Assembly: GCA_949316235.1 (NCBI GenBank)
Contig: OX438748.1
Location: 11,039,001 to 11,103,000 of the forward strand
From: Oegoconia quadripuncta
Taxonomy: Eukaryota > Arthropoda > Insecta > Lepidoptera > Autostichidae
Length of the DNA: 64,000 nucleotides
Reading direction: 5' to 3'
Position 1 is the first letter of the stretch; every line of letters begins with the position of its first letter. Below are positions 33,632 through 43,798 of this stretch, piece after piece. Below the pieces are notes generated by a model. The model was not told the DNA's origin and did not search any database. It worked only from the letters and a program-made list of their open reading frames with translations. The position numbers were made by a program, and so were the translations under genes.

Positions 33632-34214
33632 TTATTACACTATCCTATTTGTAGGAAATCTAATTAGGAAATGGGAAGGTGTAATCGAAGTTTTTTTTTT
33701 GAAAGGAATTGATGGAAATGGATGGAAGTTAGAATAGTTAGATTCTGATTTAGTGCGATTGGAAGGTCCCGAGCGCACTACTTTCATCCTAAATGTAGAG
33801 ACTAATTCAGCAGACGTCATTGGTAGGCTTGGTTCTGTTGATTGAAATATTAAGGATATTTGTTATATTTCAACCAGCAATGTTTTTTTTTATCTGCACA
33901 ACGGGTTCGTTCTTGACCTCAATCACATTTGATGTTAAGTGAAGATGAGGTCGAAGGTGAAAGCGTACTGACCCGGAAACCCCAAGACATTTGGGGGACT
34001 GGCTATCTTATCTCCGACAACCGAAACACAACAATGCCATTAACATTGCTGCTTGGCGGCAGATTTAGATAAGATGGTGGTAGTGGTACCACCAACCATA
34101 ATGTATGCCGTATTAGTCACTGCATTTAGGATGGTCTAATAAGCTTTCCTAGCTTCCGATTTCCTAATTAGAGTGTTCCTAATTAGATTTCCTACAAATA
34201 GGATAGTGTAATAA
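33632..34214. mobile_element. DNA transposon with perfect 39-base terminal inverted repeats
   Basis: The left end 33632-33670 (TTATTACACTATCCTATTTG and on through GGAAATCTAATTAGGAA) is complemented exactly by 34176-34214. TTA at the left border and TAA at the right fit a TA target duplication plus a TTACAC terminus. Inside, a reverse family-C SINE occupies 33883-34098, so the original element was about 370 bases. No transposase. Perfect termini indicate recent activity, predating or overlapping the SINE insertion. Confidence 0.8.
33883..34098 (-). repeat. SINE family C, 5'-truncated, inside a DNA transposon
   Basis: Reverse family-C words in order: gcacaacgggttcgttcttg, acctcaatcacatttgatgt, gaggtcgaaggtgaaagcgt, caatgccattaacattgctg, aagatggtggtag. 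The tRNA-like head is missing. It lies wholly between the perfect inverted ends of 33632-34214. Confidence 0.75.
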
Positions 34215-34224
34215 GAGCTTAACG

Positions 34225-34509
34225 CTAAACAAACGACCTACATATTTCGTAACCTATTTGCTGGTTTATAATGTTTACTACAATATTTACGATGCCTTGT
34301 AAGGTTTCGTGACTTATTTTGTAATAATTTTCTTTACAGACATAACTGAAACCATTTTGAATTTTTTTATTAAGCTCACTGCCATCAGCCAGTTGCCATC
34401 CTTGACCTAGCATAGGGTAGTAGAATCGCATACACCCACTGTTTCGGGTCAACCGACTTACATAGTAAGACAGCGATAGTTCACCGGCGTGAATTGTTAC
34501 ATTATCCAA
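34225..34509 (-). other. Unrecognised minus-strand frame with an internal donor
   Basis: The frame is open for 94 codons. It contains WLDNVTIHAGELSLSYY followed by a strong donor-like TATGTAAGT (34465-34457), then further open sequence ending just outside the 34214 transposon border. Upstream it runs into a SINE fragment at 34536, with no acceptor visible. It could be a relic or a missing exon of the minus-strand gene, but the phase cannot be reconciled. No family recognised. Confidence 0.2.
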
Positions 34510-34535
34510 CCAAATTACGGATTACTCGCTCGCTT

Positions 34536-34705
34536 CCTAGCTACCGCCATCTTCTAAATCTGCCTCCAAATATCAATGTTAACAGCATTCTTGTGTTTGT
34601 GGCTTTTTGAAATGAGATAGCCAGTCCTCCAAATAAGTTGGGTATTCCACGTGAGCGCTTCCATCTTCGCATTAAGGTCAAGCGCTAACCTTTGTATAAA
34701 ACATA
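34536..34705 (+). repeat. SINE family C, 3' half
   Basis: Words ctagctaccgccatcttcta, aatgttaacagcattcttgt, gagatagccagtcctccaaa and gcgcttccatcttcgcatta are in family-C order. The head and B box are missing. Confidence 0.65.
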
Positions 34706-35680
34706 AAAAGCAAACTGGACGAACTATGCGTCCAGTTAAAAATAGAAGTACGCCACGCTGTCTGCACAGTCTTTAATTTACAAAAATACACAAACAAAGT
34801 CATCAGCCTACACTAGTCCACTGGTGGACATAGCCTCGCTGGTTAGCCGTTAAGTCGGTAAATAAAACTCATTCACTATCGACTTTATTTAGGGTTGCGT
34901 ACCAAAAATAGCAAAAGGATCGCCGTGTGTCCGTCGGTTTCAGACTTGAGAAATTGCTATATAAATGCTGTGAGGTAGATGATAAATTATTATCCTTGAA
35001 AATTTGTTGCACAACCGATATAAGTCATGTCTTTTTATAATATTTATAAGTGCTTTCGTCATCCAACTATGTTTTCCAAGTTCTGTTTATAATGTGCAAA
35101 CTACTGTGAATGTCCGCAGCTGTCGACGTCGATAACCGATTGTTATTGAAGTTACAATGTCAAATCGTGGTCTGCCTCGCGTCTGGCCTGTCTGCTCTTG
35201 GCACTGAGGCAGCTGGCAGATACTTTGGCATACCATTCGCGTTCAATTGGCATGTAAAAAAACTATGCCATATCGTACACTTTCATAGTAGGCTGAACCT
35301 TAGGTATTTGGCGATATTGTGCCAGTGAGATGTTTACGAGTACATTTACAATTCTAATCCTATTTATCTACCCGGCTTATATCTCATGAATAGCTATTGT
35401 TTGCGACTTTGTCCTTGAAGAAGGTACGATCGATGAATTTTCGGCAGATAAATAAAAATGCTTTATTGCTAAAATAAGTAACCCTATGCAGCGTCTATAT
35501 GCTGTCGCGAAAGCGCGGGATTTTGTTGAAATAACCGAAAGAAAAGAAATATTAGTGGTATATTATCTGACACACATATTGGGTTAGAATTAGAATACAT
35601 TCTGTCATGCTAACCCATTAGTAACGCCAATACAATTAAATATTTCTTTGGTCAAGTTTACACTATTTTGAAGCTACGGC

Positions 35681-36184
35681 AGTAGTATCATGACAGGCGC
35701 GATAAACGTTTATGTCGCGCGAGATAATATTTGTCCTGCTTATTCGCTTGGACGTAATATACAACTATCTCAATTTATAGCCGCCTCCGCCTTATATATT
35801 TTGCAATTTATTTATATATATATTTTGCAATCGCCTCCGTGGCTCAATGTAAACAACATTGAGTTTACGATTCGGAGGTCGCGGGTTCGATCCCCAGCGG
35901 GGTACATGTTTAAGTACTCGGTTTGGTTGGTGGTAGGGCATTTTAAATGTCCGCCTGGCTAGCTACCACCATCTTATCTAAATCTGCCGCCAAGCAGCAA
36001 TGTTAATAGCATTGTTATGTTCCGGTTGTCAGAGATAAGATAGCCAGATAGATGTGTTGGGGTTTCCGGGTCAGTACGCTTCCACCTTCGACCTCATCTT
36101 CACTTAACATCTGGTGTGATTGAGGTCAAGTACGAACCCGTTGTGCATAAAAAAAATATAGCGCGACAAACGATGTCATGCTAC
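35681..36184. mobile_element. Foldback element family D carrying a SINE
   Basis: The left part agtagtatcatgacaggcgc with ttatgtcgcgcgagataata and the right end gcgcgacaaacgatgtcatg plus ctac match the family-D element at 2977-3122. A complete SINE with its own TATAGC target duplication interrupts it at 35782-36156. Confidence 0.7.
35782..36156 (+). repeat. SINE family C with target duplication and a 5' duplication
   Basis: TATAGC lies on both sides (35776-35781 and 36157-36162). The copy has cgcctccgtggctcaatgta, the B box gcgggttcgatccccagcgg, the full family body and a seven-A end. Near the 5' end the word cgcctccg occurs twice, about 50 bases apart, around two copies of tatatattttgcaa. 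This indicates a small internal duplication. Confidence 0.8.
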
Positions 36185-36462
36185 GGGGGCAGACGTTTAC
36201 AGTCTTCAAAAGTGCATTTCAATCTGTTAAACTTTCATATCAAGGAATTTTATATAATTCAACCAGCCCGTTTCTTCCCCTGGGCATGGTTGGAGCGATT
36301 AAAACAACAAAATATCTATAGACAACGTTTCAACGGCGATGGGATCACGTGTGCATTTCTGCATATTTAGAAAGGTGAATCATGTTTGTTGATTGGTACA
36401 TCCAAAAGTTTGCGTTTGAGATCTCTGGCCTATTTTATATGTAAGTTCTTCAAAATAGGATT

Positions 36463-36760
36463 GATTATGAGCAAAATATTGGAGCTCGTTATTCCAAAAA
36501 TTAGTGACGTTGTGTTATATATGAAGTATACCTATAGTGAAATGGTTTGTCAGTGTTAGGCTGAAATTCTCTTTTATTACCAAAAACACCTAGGCGAAAT
36601 TACCATATGTTTTCATTCCAATCTTTATTGCTAACAAAACTTCAAAGGTAATGTCAAAAGAAAATACGATATCGTTGCTGTACCTACTTATAAAAAATGG
36701 AGCCTTGAAGTGTCAAAGAGAAGCTTCGTGGAATATGTCTGACGGTGATGCGTATGACAT
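36463..36760. repeat. Unclassified interspersed repeat, family L (copy 1)
   Basis: Bases 36463-36760 and 50240-50530 align over about 290 bases: gttaggctgaaattctcttt, tattgctaacaaaacttcaa, aatgtcaaaagaaaa.acgat, gtgtcaaagagaagcttcgt. There are scattered differences of roughly a quarter of positions. The frame through copy 1 is broken in copy 2, so it is not a conserved gene. Confidence 0.55.
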
Positions 36761-37279
36761 GTATCTTATTTTTTCCTATTTTAAAAAAGAATGCCACAAC
36801 GTTTTTCCTCAAATGTTTGATAGAGTTTTCCTCAAGAAACAGGTGAATAAATTATACACATGTATTGCATGGTGTTGTTGAAACTTTCATTGATAGGGGG
36901 GTTGTTTACAGGTGAGCCATCAGTTCGTCTGCGCTCTCTTACTTATTTAAAAAAATCATACACAAGCATCCTGAAATCAAGCTGAGCAAGGAAGAACACA
37001 TATAGATGAGATATACTTTCTTTGTGAAATAAATCTTTAATGGGCTTTATTCATTTATATTTAACTCAACCATAGCATGATAAATGAAATGAATAATGAA
37101 ATAAACTGTATATTGAGCAAATAATTATGTAGGTAAGAAAATGTTTAGCGCTTCCATGACTGCGGTATAGGTGGTACTTCTTTGTAATATCTGTGAAAGG
37201 AAATGAAATGTTTATTGTATATTTTCCGACTCTAATTTGAAATCGTATAGAAAATTTTGTATAAATAGTTGAGTAGAAT

Positions 37280-37327
37280 GGTAGGTCCAAGAAATTATGA
37301 TATATCTCATAATTTCTTGGACCTACC
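37280..37327. repeat. Perfect 21-base-arm palindrome
   Basis: GGTAGGTCCAAGAAATTATG plus A is complemented exactly around a six-base tatatc loop. It lies about 200 bases beyond exon 37531 on the minus strand, within an inferred intron. Confidence 0.85.
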
Positions 37328-37530
37328 AGCCTATTTTCACGAATGATTATTTTACGATTTCTTTTAAAGGTAGATTTTTATGTCTTGTACATTTTTTGAA
37401 TCGCCTGTATAAACTGTTGTTTTTTGTATCTCTGAATTTAATTCATTTGTATTAAATGGATTAAAGCGATGTTCTTATCCTGACTGACGACACGACCGGT
37501 CCATACAGTTCCTTTACATAAAACGCTTAC

Positions 37531-37648
37531 CTCACAAAACCACCCAACGGTGAAAACGCCTTGTCATTCAGTGGCACCAATAAAGGTGAAGATCGTAACC
37601 CTTGCGGCAGCTTTATGAAATACTGCACACTGCTCGGGATTAGAATAC
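37531..37648 (-). CDS. Third coding exon of the minus-strand gene
   Basis: It is bounded by a polypyrimidine acceptor (tgtttttgtcag, AG at 37650-37649) and a donor gtaagc at 37530. One frame is open for 38 residues: ILIPSSVQYFIKLPQGLRSS, then PLLVPLNDKAFSPLGGFV, with two bases left over. The other two frames contain stops. Joined to exon 2 at its GTAAAC donor, the split codon is AGT (Ser) and the frame stays open. Function unknown; the segment has no Cys and is moderately hydrophobic. Confidence 0.55.
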
Positions 37649-37846
37649 CTGACAAAAACAAATAAATAATTAGTAGGCTATTACTAACAATCCATGTGAT
37701 ACCTAGTTGGTAGAAGAAATGTATTGGGTGCGTACACCTACGAAAAGAGTTGCTTGATTCAATTCTTTGAAAGTGTAAATGATTCTTTATGACGAATACG
37801 ATATTAAACCTGAGATGGGCCAGCAGTGTTAACTCGACCAACAGTG

Positions 37847-37988
37847 TTACAAACGCTTTATAAGCCTGTTTTAGTTAAAGTATGTTTTGTCTCTTGTCGT
37901 TCATAAGGAAATTTTGTAATGAAAGAAAGTGACAAAACATACCTTAACTGAAACAGGCTTATGAAGAGTTTTATTTTCTTATGAATAA
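37847..37988. mobile_element. Long-hairpin MITE, family E (second copy), in an intron
   Basis: It matches 6172-6330: gcctgttttagttaaagtat, tgtctcttgtcgttcataag, gacaaaacataccttaactg and gaaacaggcttatga. The left end is shortened by about ten bases. It sits between exons 2 and 3 of the minus-strand gene. Confidence 0.75.
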
Positions 37989-38342
37989 GAGGGTAAATCT
38001 TTCCATGATTATAGTTACGATAATATTCAAAATAGCAATTGGATTAATTTTCTATAGCGATTAGATTAAAGATTCTAACCATTTGCATCATATCTGTACT
38101 TCCGTAGCAGGGACTGCATTGATGGGTTTTGAATATTGGACAGCACTACGATGGCACACGGCTGCGGTCACATAGAAAAAAAATCGATATAAAACTCACC
38201 CAAGGAATGCATAAATTATATATCGTTTAGATTAAGTTATTGTGATATAGGTATTCGTTATATCACCCACTTTGGGAAAAGTATGTGCACTTGATCTTTT
38301 TCCAAAATATTTCTGAAACAAGTTTAGGTAGTATAAGTTTAC

Positions 38343-38523
38343 TCACTTTCTTAGTCTTGTCTTTGCGTCTTCTATCCACGTCGTATGATGAGTATTCCTC
38401 TGGCTCCTCATAACTCCTCAGTCCTATAACTTGTTCGTGCACATTTCCTTCGTTTTGACTCGACGATGTGAGGGACTCATCAGGGAGCGTTGACATTGTT
38501 ACGTAGTTCAGTGGCAACATCCT
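38343..38523 (-). CDS. Second coding exon of the minus-strand gene
   Basis: An acceptor aattaacttttag is followed by AGG ATG; the frame continues from exon 1 in phase 0. It reads RMLPLNYVTMSTLPDESLTS, then a Ser/Glu-rich stretch (EEPEEYSSYDVDRRRKDKTK) ending in a basic cluster. Two donors compete. GTGAGT at 38346 leaves phase 0, but exon 3 then meets a stop at its third codon. GTAAAC at 38342 leaves one base and keeps exon 3 open. I use the second. The acidic, hydrophilic composition fits a linker or propeptide. Confidence 0.6.
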
Positions 38524-38589
38524 CTAAAAGTTAATTAAAAAAATTTAAGCCCCACCAGTGTGAACAGTATTAAAGATAAATGAACTTAC

Positions 38590-38646
38590 ATTTTCAACAT
38601 AAAGAAATTTTAGTAATACTGCAAACAATATTCCTTTAAACTTCAT
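38590..38646 (-). CDS. First coding exon: signal-peptide-like N-terminus
   Basis: The 19 residues MKFKGILFAVLLKFLYVEN have a basic start and a hydrophobic core, as in a secretion signal. The exon ends GAA AAT followed by a consensus donor gtaagt and is in frame with the exon at 38523. A TATA box lies about 100 bases upstream. The product is therefore probably secreted or membrane-anchored. It is too short for a homology call. Confidence 0.6.
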
Positions 38647-38746
38647 GGCTGACCACTCGCTACAATTTTACCAAAGGTAATGATTAGGTCGTGTGAAATT
38701 ACTTCGACCTGTTTTGTAAATATCGTTTCGAATTTCTTTAAATTTG

Positions 38747-38754
38747 AATTTATA
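38747..38754 (-). promoter_or_regulatory. TATA box of the minus-strand gene
   Basis: TATAAATT on the minus strand, about 100 bases before the ATG at 38646. This would place the start site near 38723 and give a 5'UTR of about 75 bases. No strong initiator is evident. Confidence 0.4.
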
Positions 38755-41195
38755 CTTCCAAACACACGACGACGTTATGAATCGATGTTTTAAATAAACG
38801 AGATCGTTACGATTTCCGATATTCTCATTCAGATCCAGTTGAGTGCGAAATAGTCAAAGTTGAGCTCGAGATTTTATGAAGCACAACAAGTACACAAGTG
38901 AGTGCCGTTTTCCTGGATATTGGAATGGAATACTATGGTATTCATTAACGTACAAAATGCACGAGTAAAAACACGTTTGACATTTGAATAATTAACTAAG
39001 TTGTGTTATTTGTAACATAGGTATCTACGCGGTGAAAACTATGCACACTTGCTGTTTCTCACAAGAGAAACTTCACACCCTACACCGGTCGTCATAGTTG
39101 GTTAGGTTGTGTCGCTACTGCTGTGCATCGAATTTCCTTGGTCTGTTTCAATAGTTTGCTTTATTTATAGTTTCGTCATATGTACTAGGCCTTATCTTTA
39201 AATCGTGAAGTTGTGCGAAGTTCATATCAATTAATATATTGACGTCCATAGCGTTCATTATCCTTGTTTTTACACAAATTAGTTTCATACTGTGTCACAC
39301 ATTTTCACATATTATATTTTACTCTTCAATATATATTGCAATAGAGTTTATCGTTCATCTATCCGTATACTAAATCATGTAATGTTTGCAATGAATTAAT
39401 AACTTATTTGCCCAAAAAACTCGTAATAAATTTTGTCTGCGGTGTTTATTTGATTTATCGATTGTTAAGCTAATCTCACAAGCAATATTTCATTCACCAA
39501 GTTTTCTTAAATTCATTGCTGTATAGGATTTTTCCATCGGTAGAGTGTTCTAACGTAATCATTATCGAGAAGGTATCACATATTGTAGCTAGATATGTGT
39601 TCGGTAACTTTCCAATACGATGTAGATGATCCATGAGGTAAGTAAATAGAATGCCTCGGTCCACGTGGCACTATAACGACAGACTGGCGGGCGCCTCGTT
39701 AGATTGCCGAGTTTATTTTTACACGAATCTTTACGGCCCACGAATATAAAGACGAGCGCATTCATTTGTCATAATTCTGGTTTGTACATAATAAATCGTT
39801 GAATGAATTTTTACATAAATATTTTATACTGTAAAACACAAAAAATATGTATTAAATATACACTAGTAGTTGGGTATTGTTCTTACGAGATGCAATATTA
39901 ATTGTTATCGTAATGATGTTTTTTAATTTTTATATAAGTAATTAATTGTGTACCTATTTTATATCTGCATCCGTATTTTGCACAACTTGCCTGTGCTATA
40001 AAAATTCACTCCTACACCCAAAGGTTGCGTGGAAGAGATCGCTTTTGGTGATAAGGCCGCCTAATTGTACTCTTTTTTTTATTGTGTTGTTTGTTAAAAT
40101 GTGTATTTTCCTTTTGTACAATAAAGTGTATTTGTTTGGTATTGTGTGTTTCTGTACTATGTATATCGAGTAACATTTACTGTTAAATTCCCAATAAATT
40201 GCCTAACATTTCTGCCTTGCATTTGAAATGCTTATATCAGCTAGACCTAATAAACTTAATTCTTTGAAATCGGTGTGTCCGTGGTAACTTGCCTTGAATA
40301 GGCAATTGTGTATTATACTAAGGGGCCCATGGCCTTGGGCGTTCCAAGGATTTCGTTTTGTTTACTCGTCCTGGACGCCTCCGAGGTCAAGCTAATGTAG
40401 CCTGAAAGTGTCATTTGGCAAGGGAAAATATGCTTTGAAGGTGTTCATGACTCATGTTGATGGACTTAATTGAAAGATCTGTGTGGTATTCAGTAAAATA
40501 ATTCCTAGAAAAGGTTAGATCCATCACTTTAATTTTATTTAATGATCTTCGTCCTGTGGTGTTTTCCTTAAGGTCCCGAGATCAATTTTGGTTATTAGAA
40601 AACGGTAAACCTTAATTCTCTCTAGTTTGGACATTCTGGCTGATGTCGTTATCTGGTTTGCATTAGTAGAGGGTACCTTAGTTCAAGGTCTGTTTGTCTG
40701 TCTTATTTGTCTAAGTATACATATCTTATCGTGTACATATCTAGCGACCATTGCACATTTTTTGATCAATGCTTTGCGAGGGATTTTGGCGTGTAGTTCC
40801 GCCTATGATGGCGACAAAGATATCTTAAATTCGTTATAGGTAATAATGCTAAGTCAAACGACAGAACCGGTGGTCTAGAAGATTAAATACCAATTTGCAA
40901 TAGTTTGCTAGGGAGCTCCCCTGAGCCTATTCGGCATACGTAGTGAATGGTAGTAGAGTTCTATTTCCCACAGCCGATTGGTGAAGTAGTGAATGATGTC
41001 TTCATGACTATAAATATATAATGACTGTATATCAGTCGGGCTAGAACACCCCTTAGTATCTTATCCAAGAAAGAAGCCTACCTTGTTTATGATAAGGGCG
41101 AGGCAAGAGGGTTGCAAAGATTCTATCTCTGGTCAATATTATAGACCGTGCAGGTTATGTTAGTCTCGGATGCGGTAGAGATTATTCACTTTGTC
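38755..41195. other. No recognisable gene
   Basis: AT-rich sequence upstream of the minus-strand gene and inside the long plus-strand intron. A mildly GC-richer patch at 39650-39760 has gcctcggtccacgtggcact but no linked frame. The frames at 39946 and 40627 are Cys/Phe-rich chance readings. Confidence 0.3.
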
Positions 41196-41417
41196 CAGGG
41201 GTAAGCAAACTTATTTCATGAGGGGCCAGGAAATGTAAAAAAATTGCAGGGACCACAACTACACGAAAAAATGTTAGATGTTTTTTGACGATGTTACTTA
41301 GATCAGTCAGTCTGTTTCTATGGCAGTTCTGCAACGTCTTCAAGGGTAATCGGCTGGCCCGACTAAAGTCCTTCGCGGGCCGGTGTTGGCACGCGGGCCG
41401 TATTTTGCCCACCCCTG
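41196..41417. mobile_element. hAT-like non-autonomous transposon
   Basis: The left end CAGGGGTAAGCAAACTT and the right end (complement) CAGGGGTGGGCAAAATACGG are of the CAGGGGTGGGCAAAC type seen in hAT (Charlie/Tip100-like) elements. The flanking 8-base words actttgtc and acttagac match at six of eight positions, consistent with an aged 8-base target duplication. The interior is GC-rich near the right end (cgggccggtgttggcacgcg). There is no transposase frame. Confidence 0.7.
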
Positions 41418-42694
41418 ACTTAGACAATAGGCCGGCGGGCACGTACCACTTTCATCCGTCGGTCGCCAAGTTTATTCCGATGTGAAGAATAAGAGAGCCA
41501 GTGAAATTTCTGGCTTACGTAGCATGTTCCTTCAAGTCCTCAGGGTGACGCAGCCTCTGAATTTCAGATAGTGTCAACTATTTAAGCAGTTAGTGGTACC
41601 ATGTGTAAGCAGTTTGCTCGCCATTGTTTCCTTGACATGAAAAAATTATAGTGTGGAATTAGGAGAACGTCGTCGGGTCAGTTGTGACTATAGTAGATTA
41701 GTGAAGATAATGTTGATTTTGCAGACACATAATATCCTGCCTGTGTGAATAAGGTAAATGGGATTATTTACCCCGCCGGATGCAATTGTATTATCCTAAT
41801 TAAATACACACTGTGGGAGTACGACCAGGAAAATACCGTGTCTGTTCCAATTTAAATTGTCGGAGATCAGTTTAATTGACGATGATTGTACATACTTACT
41901 TATCACATTTTTCCCTCTAACTACGAGTAATTGTGATATAGTAAAAATTTAAATTACACGTGGCACTATTATTTATTTTTGACTTTTTTGAATAATGCTC
42001 TATGTATACATACGAGTACACACAACACCACACAAAGTTATTTCAATAGGGTATTCAGTTCCTTTTGCGATATTTGCCTGCCTCGTGGCGACTAATCTAA
42101 TAAACTAATGAGCCTAAGCCCATGAAAAGCGATGCAATGTTTTTTATTTTTATTTAATATATTTAGGATCACCAACGAGCACCGTACTATTTACAGAATT
42201 ACCCTTGATCGATACCATTATACATAGAAATCACTGTTCGCCGTTTATCGGTAGAAAGAAAAATTTTTCAGTCCAAAAAATGACAAAAATCACAAAAATT
42301 TTAAAATGACCTTTAATTTTATATTATATTCTCGTAGGTACCTAAAAAATTTATTGAGCATATTTCATTTACTTAATCTAAGTATTAAAGGTTAGCAAAA
42401 TACATTATTTTTGTAAAATATGAAAGTTGTGTCAGACGAGTTTACCTAATCGATTCTTTCCCAATCAGACTGAATTAAATTGCTGTATACCTACTTTCAC
42501 GATTTGATTAGTTACCAGCCTCTTGTTGTTGTAATATAATATTTTGCAATATGCTACGGATATAATTTTACAACGAAGTCTGCACAAAATGTTTGTCATG
42601 TTACGATAATGTACCTACATTGGACAACTTATCAGGTGTATTAACCTGTAGCCGCGTAGTGATATAAAGTGTAAGTAATGATACTACATATTAA

Positions 42695-42882
42695 GAGGGT
42701 TTATCTCACACGGCATTCCATAATTTAGTCGTTCTATTCTTTTCGAAAATATTCTCTAATAACTTTTTAGATCTATGTACGTGCTTTATGCTTATAAAGT
42801 TTCATTAGAATTAGAAATTTCTTTTCGAAAAATTTGGACTTGAAAGTTTATATGGAATAGGTACCGTGCGGGATAAACCCTC
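42695..42882. mobile_element. TTAA-flanked foldback element (piggyBac-type site)
   Basis: TTAA borders both ends (42691-42694 and 42883-42886). The termini are inverted: GAGGGTTTATCTCACACGG at the left and the complement of GAGGGTTTATCCCGCACGG at the right. TTAA duplication points to piggyBac-like transposition, although the terminal bases are not those of the classic element. Confidence 0.6.
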
Positions 42883-43081
42883 TTAAACAAATAGAATACA
42901 TAGATGAGAAACGGTTTGAGCTTGTGAAGCCTGATTATGGGATTTATTCCATGTTACCAGGTCTTTTCACCTCGGGAAGGGTTGTCGTTTCTGTTTGTAG
43001 GTGCTTAGTGTAGTGAGCATATCTGTACTAAGGTACGTAAATTGAAAACTTGTTTATCAGTTGTTAATTATGGGAAGGTGT

Positions 43082-43310
43082 GTGTGATAGAGTGTGTGTG
43101 AGTGGTGTGTTTGTGTGAAAGTGTACGTGAGTGGTGTGTTTGTGTGAAAGTGTGTGTGAGTGGTGTGTTTGTGTGAAAGTGTGTGTGAGTGGTGTGTTTG
43201 TGTGAAAGTGTATTTGTGTGTTGTGTGTTTGTGTGGGGGTGTGTGTGAGTGGTGTGTTTGTGTGTGAGGTGTGTTTGTGTGTGAGTGTGTGTGTATTTCA
43301 GTTTGTGTGG
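43082..43310. repeat. 29-base minisatellite in a GT-rich tract
   Basis: The unit gtgtgaaagtgtgtgtgagt plus ggtgtgttt recurs with an exact 29-base period at 43113, 43142, 43171 and 43200. It then decays into variants up to about 43310. Long antisense frames rich in His-Thr across it only reflect the repeat. Confidence 0.9.
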
Positions 43311-43798
43311 CTGTGTATATTTGCCTGTTTGTTTGCTTAGCACTATGTCCTGTGTGAAGTGCCATCTAAAGTTCCGTTTTACTGTTCTCACATCCAAACA
43401 AATGGAATCATGATCCAACTTAAGCTTAATTTCCAACAATCATTCTAATGTTAGTAGAATGTTTGTTTATACAAACCTATGGGCGACTTACGTATACAAT
43501 TTTTTCGTAGCAACAAACTTGTTATTTATTGAAACAGGGACAGTAGTTATTTAAGTAGACCTACTGGCATCTCCTTTTGTTAAAAATATTATATAATTCT
43601 GTAATGGGGCAGTGGCCCCACTGGACATTAACACATTTTTTTTTCTGGGATGGTTGGTCTGTGACCACGCGGCATGACAACCGAAATACAAAACAAATCC
43701 GGCACTATCTAAATTATTACTAAACTATTGCTTTGATAACAAAGATCAAAATTGCACGGACCTCTAACCCTTGTTGACGCAATTTAATAATATTTAAT

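Noticed and set aside
36651..36881. 76-codon frame
   Set aside because: It overlaps repeat family L, and the matching copy at 50240 is broken by stops.
43057..43439. Two overlapping antisense His/Thr-rich proteins
   Set aside because: They are translations of the GT-rich minisatellite; the repeats dictate the residues.
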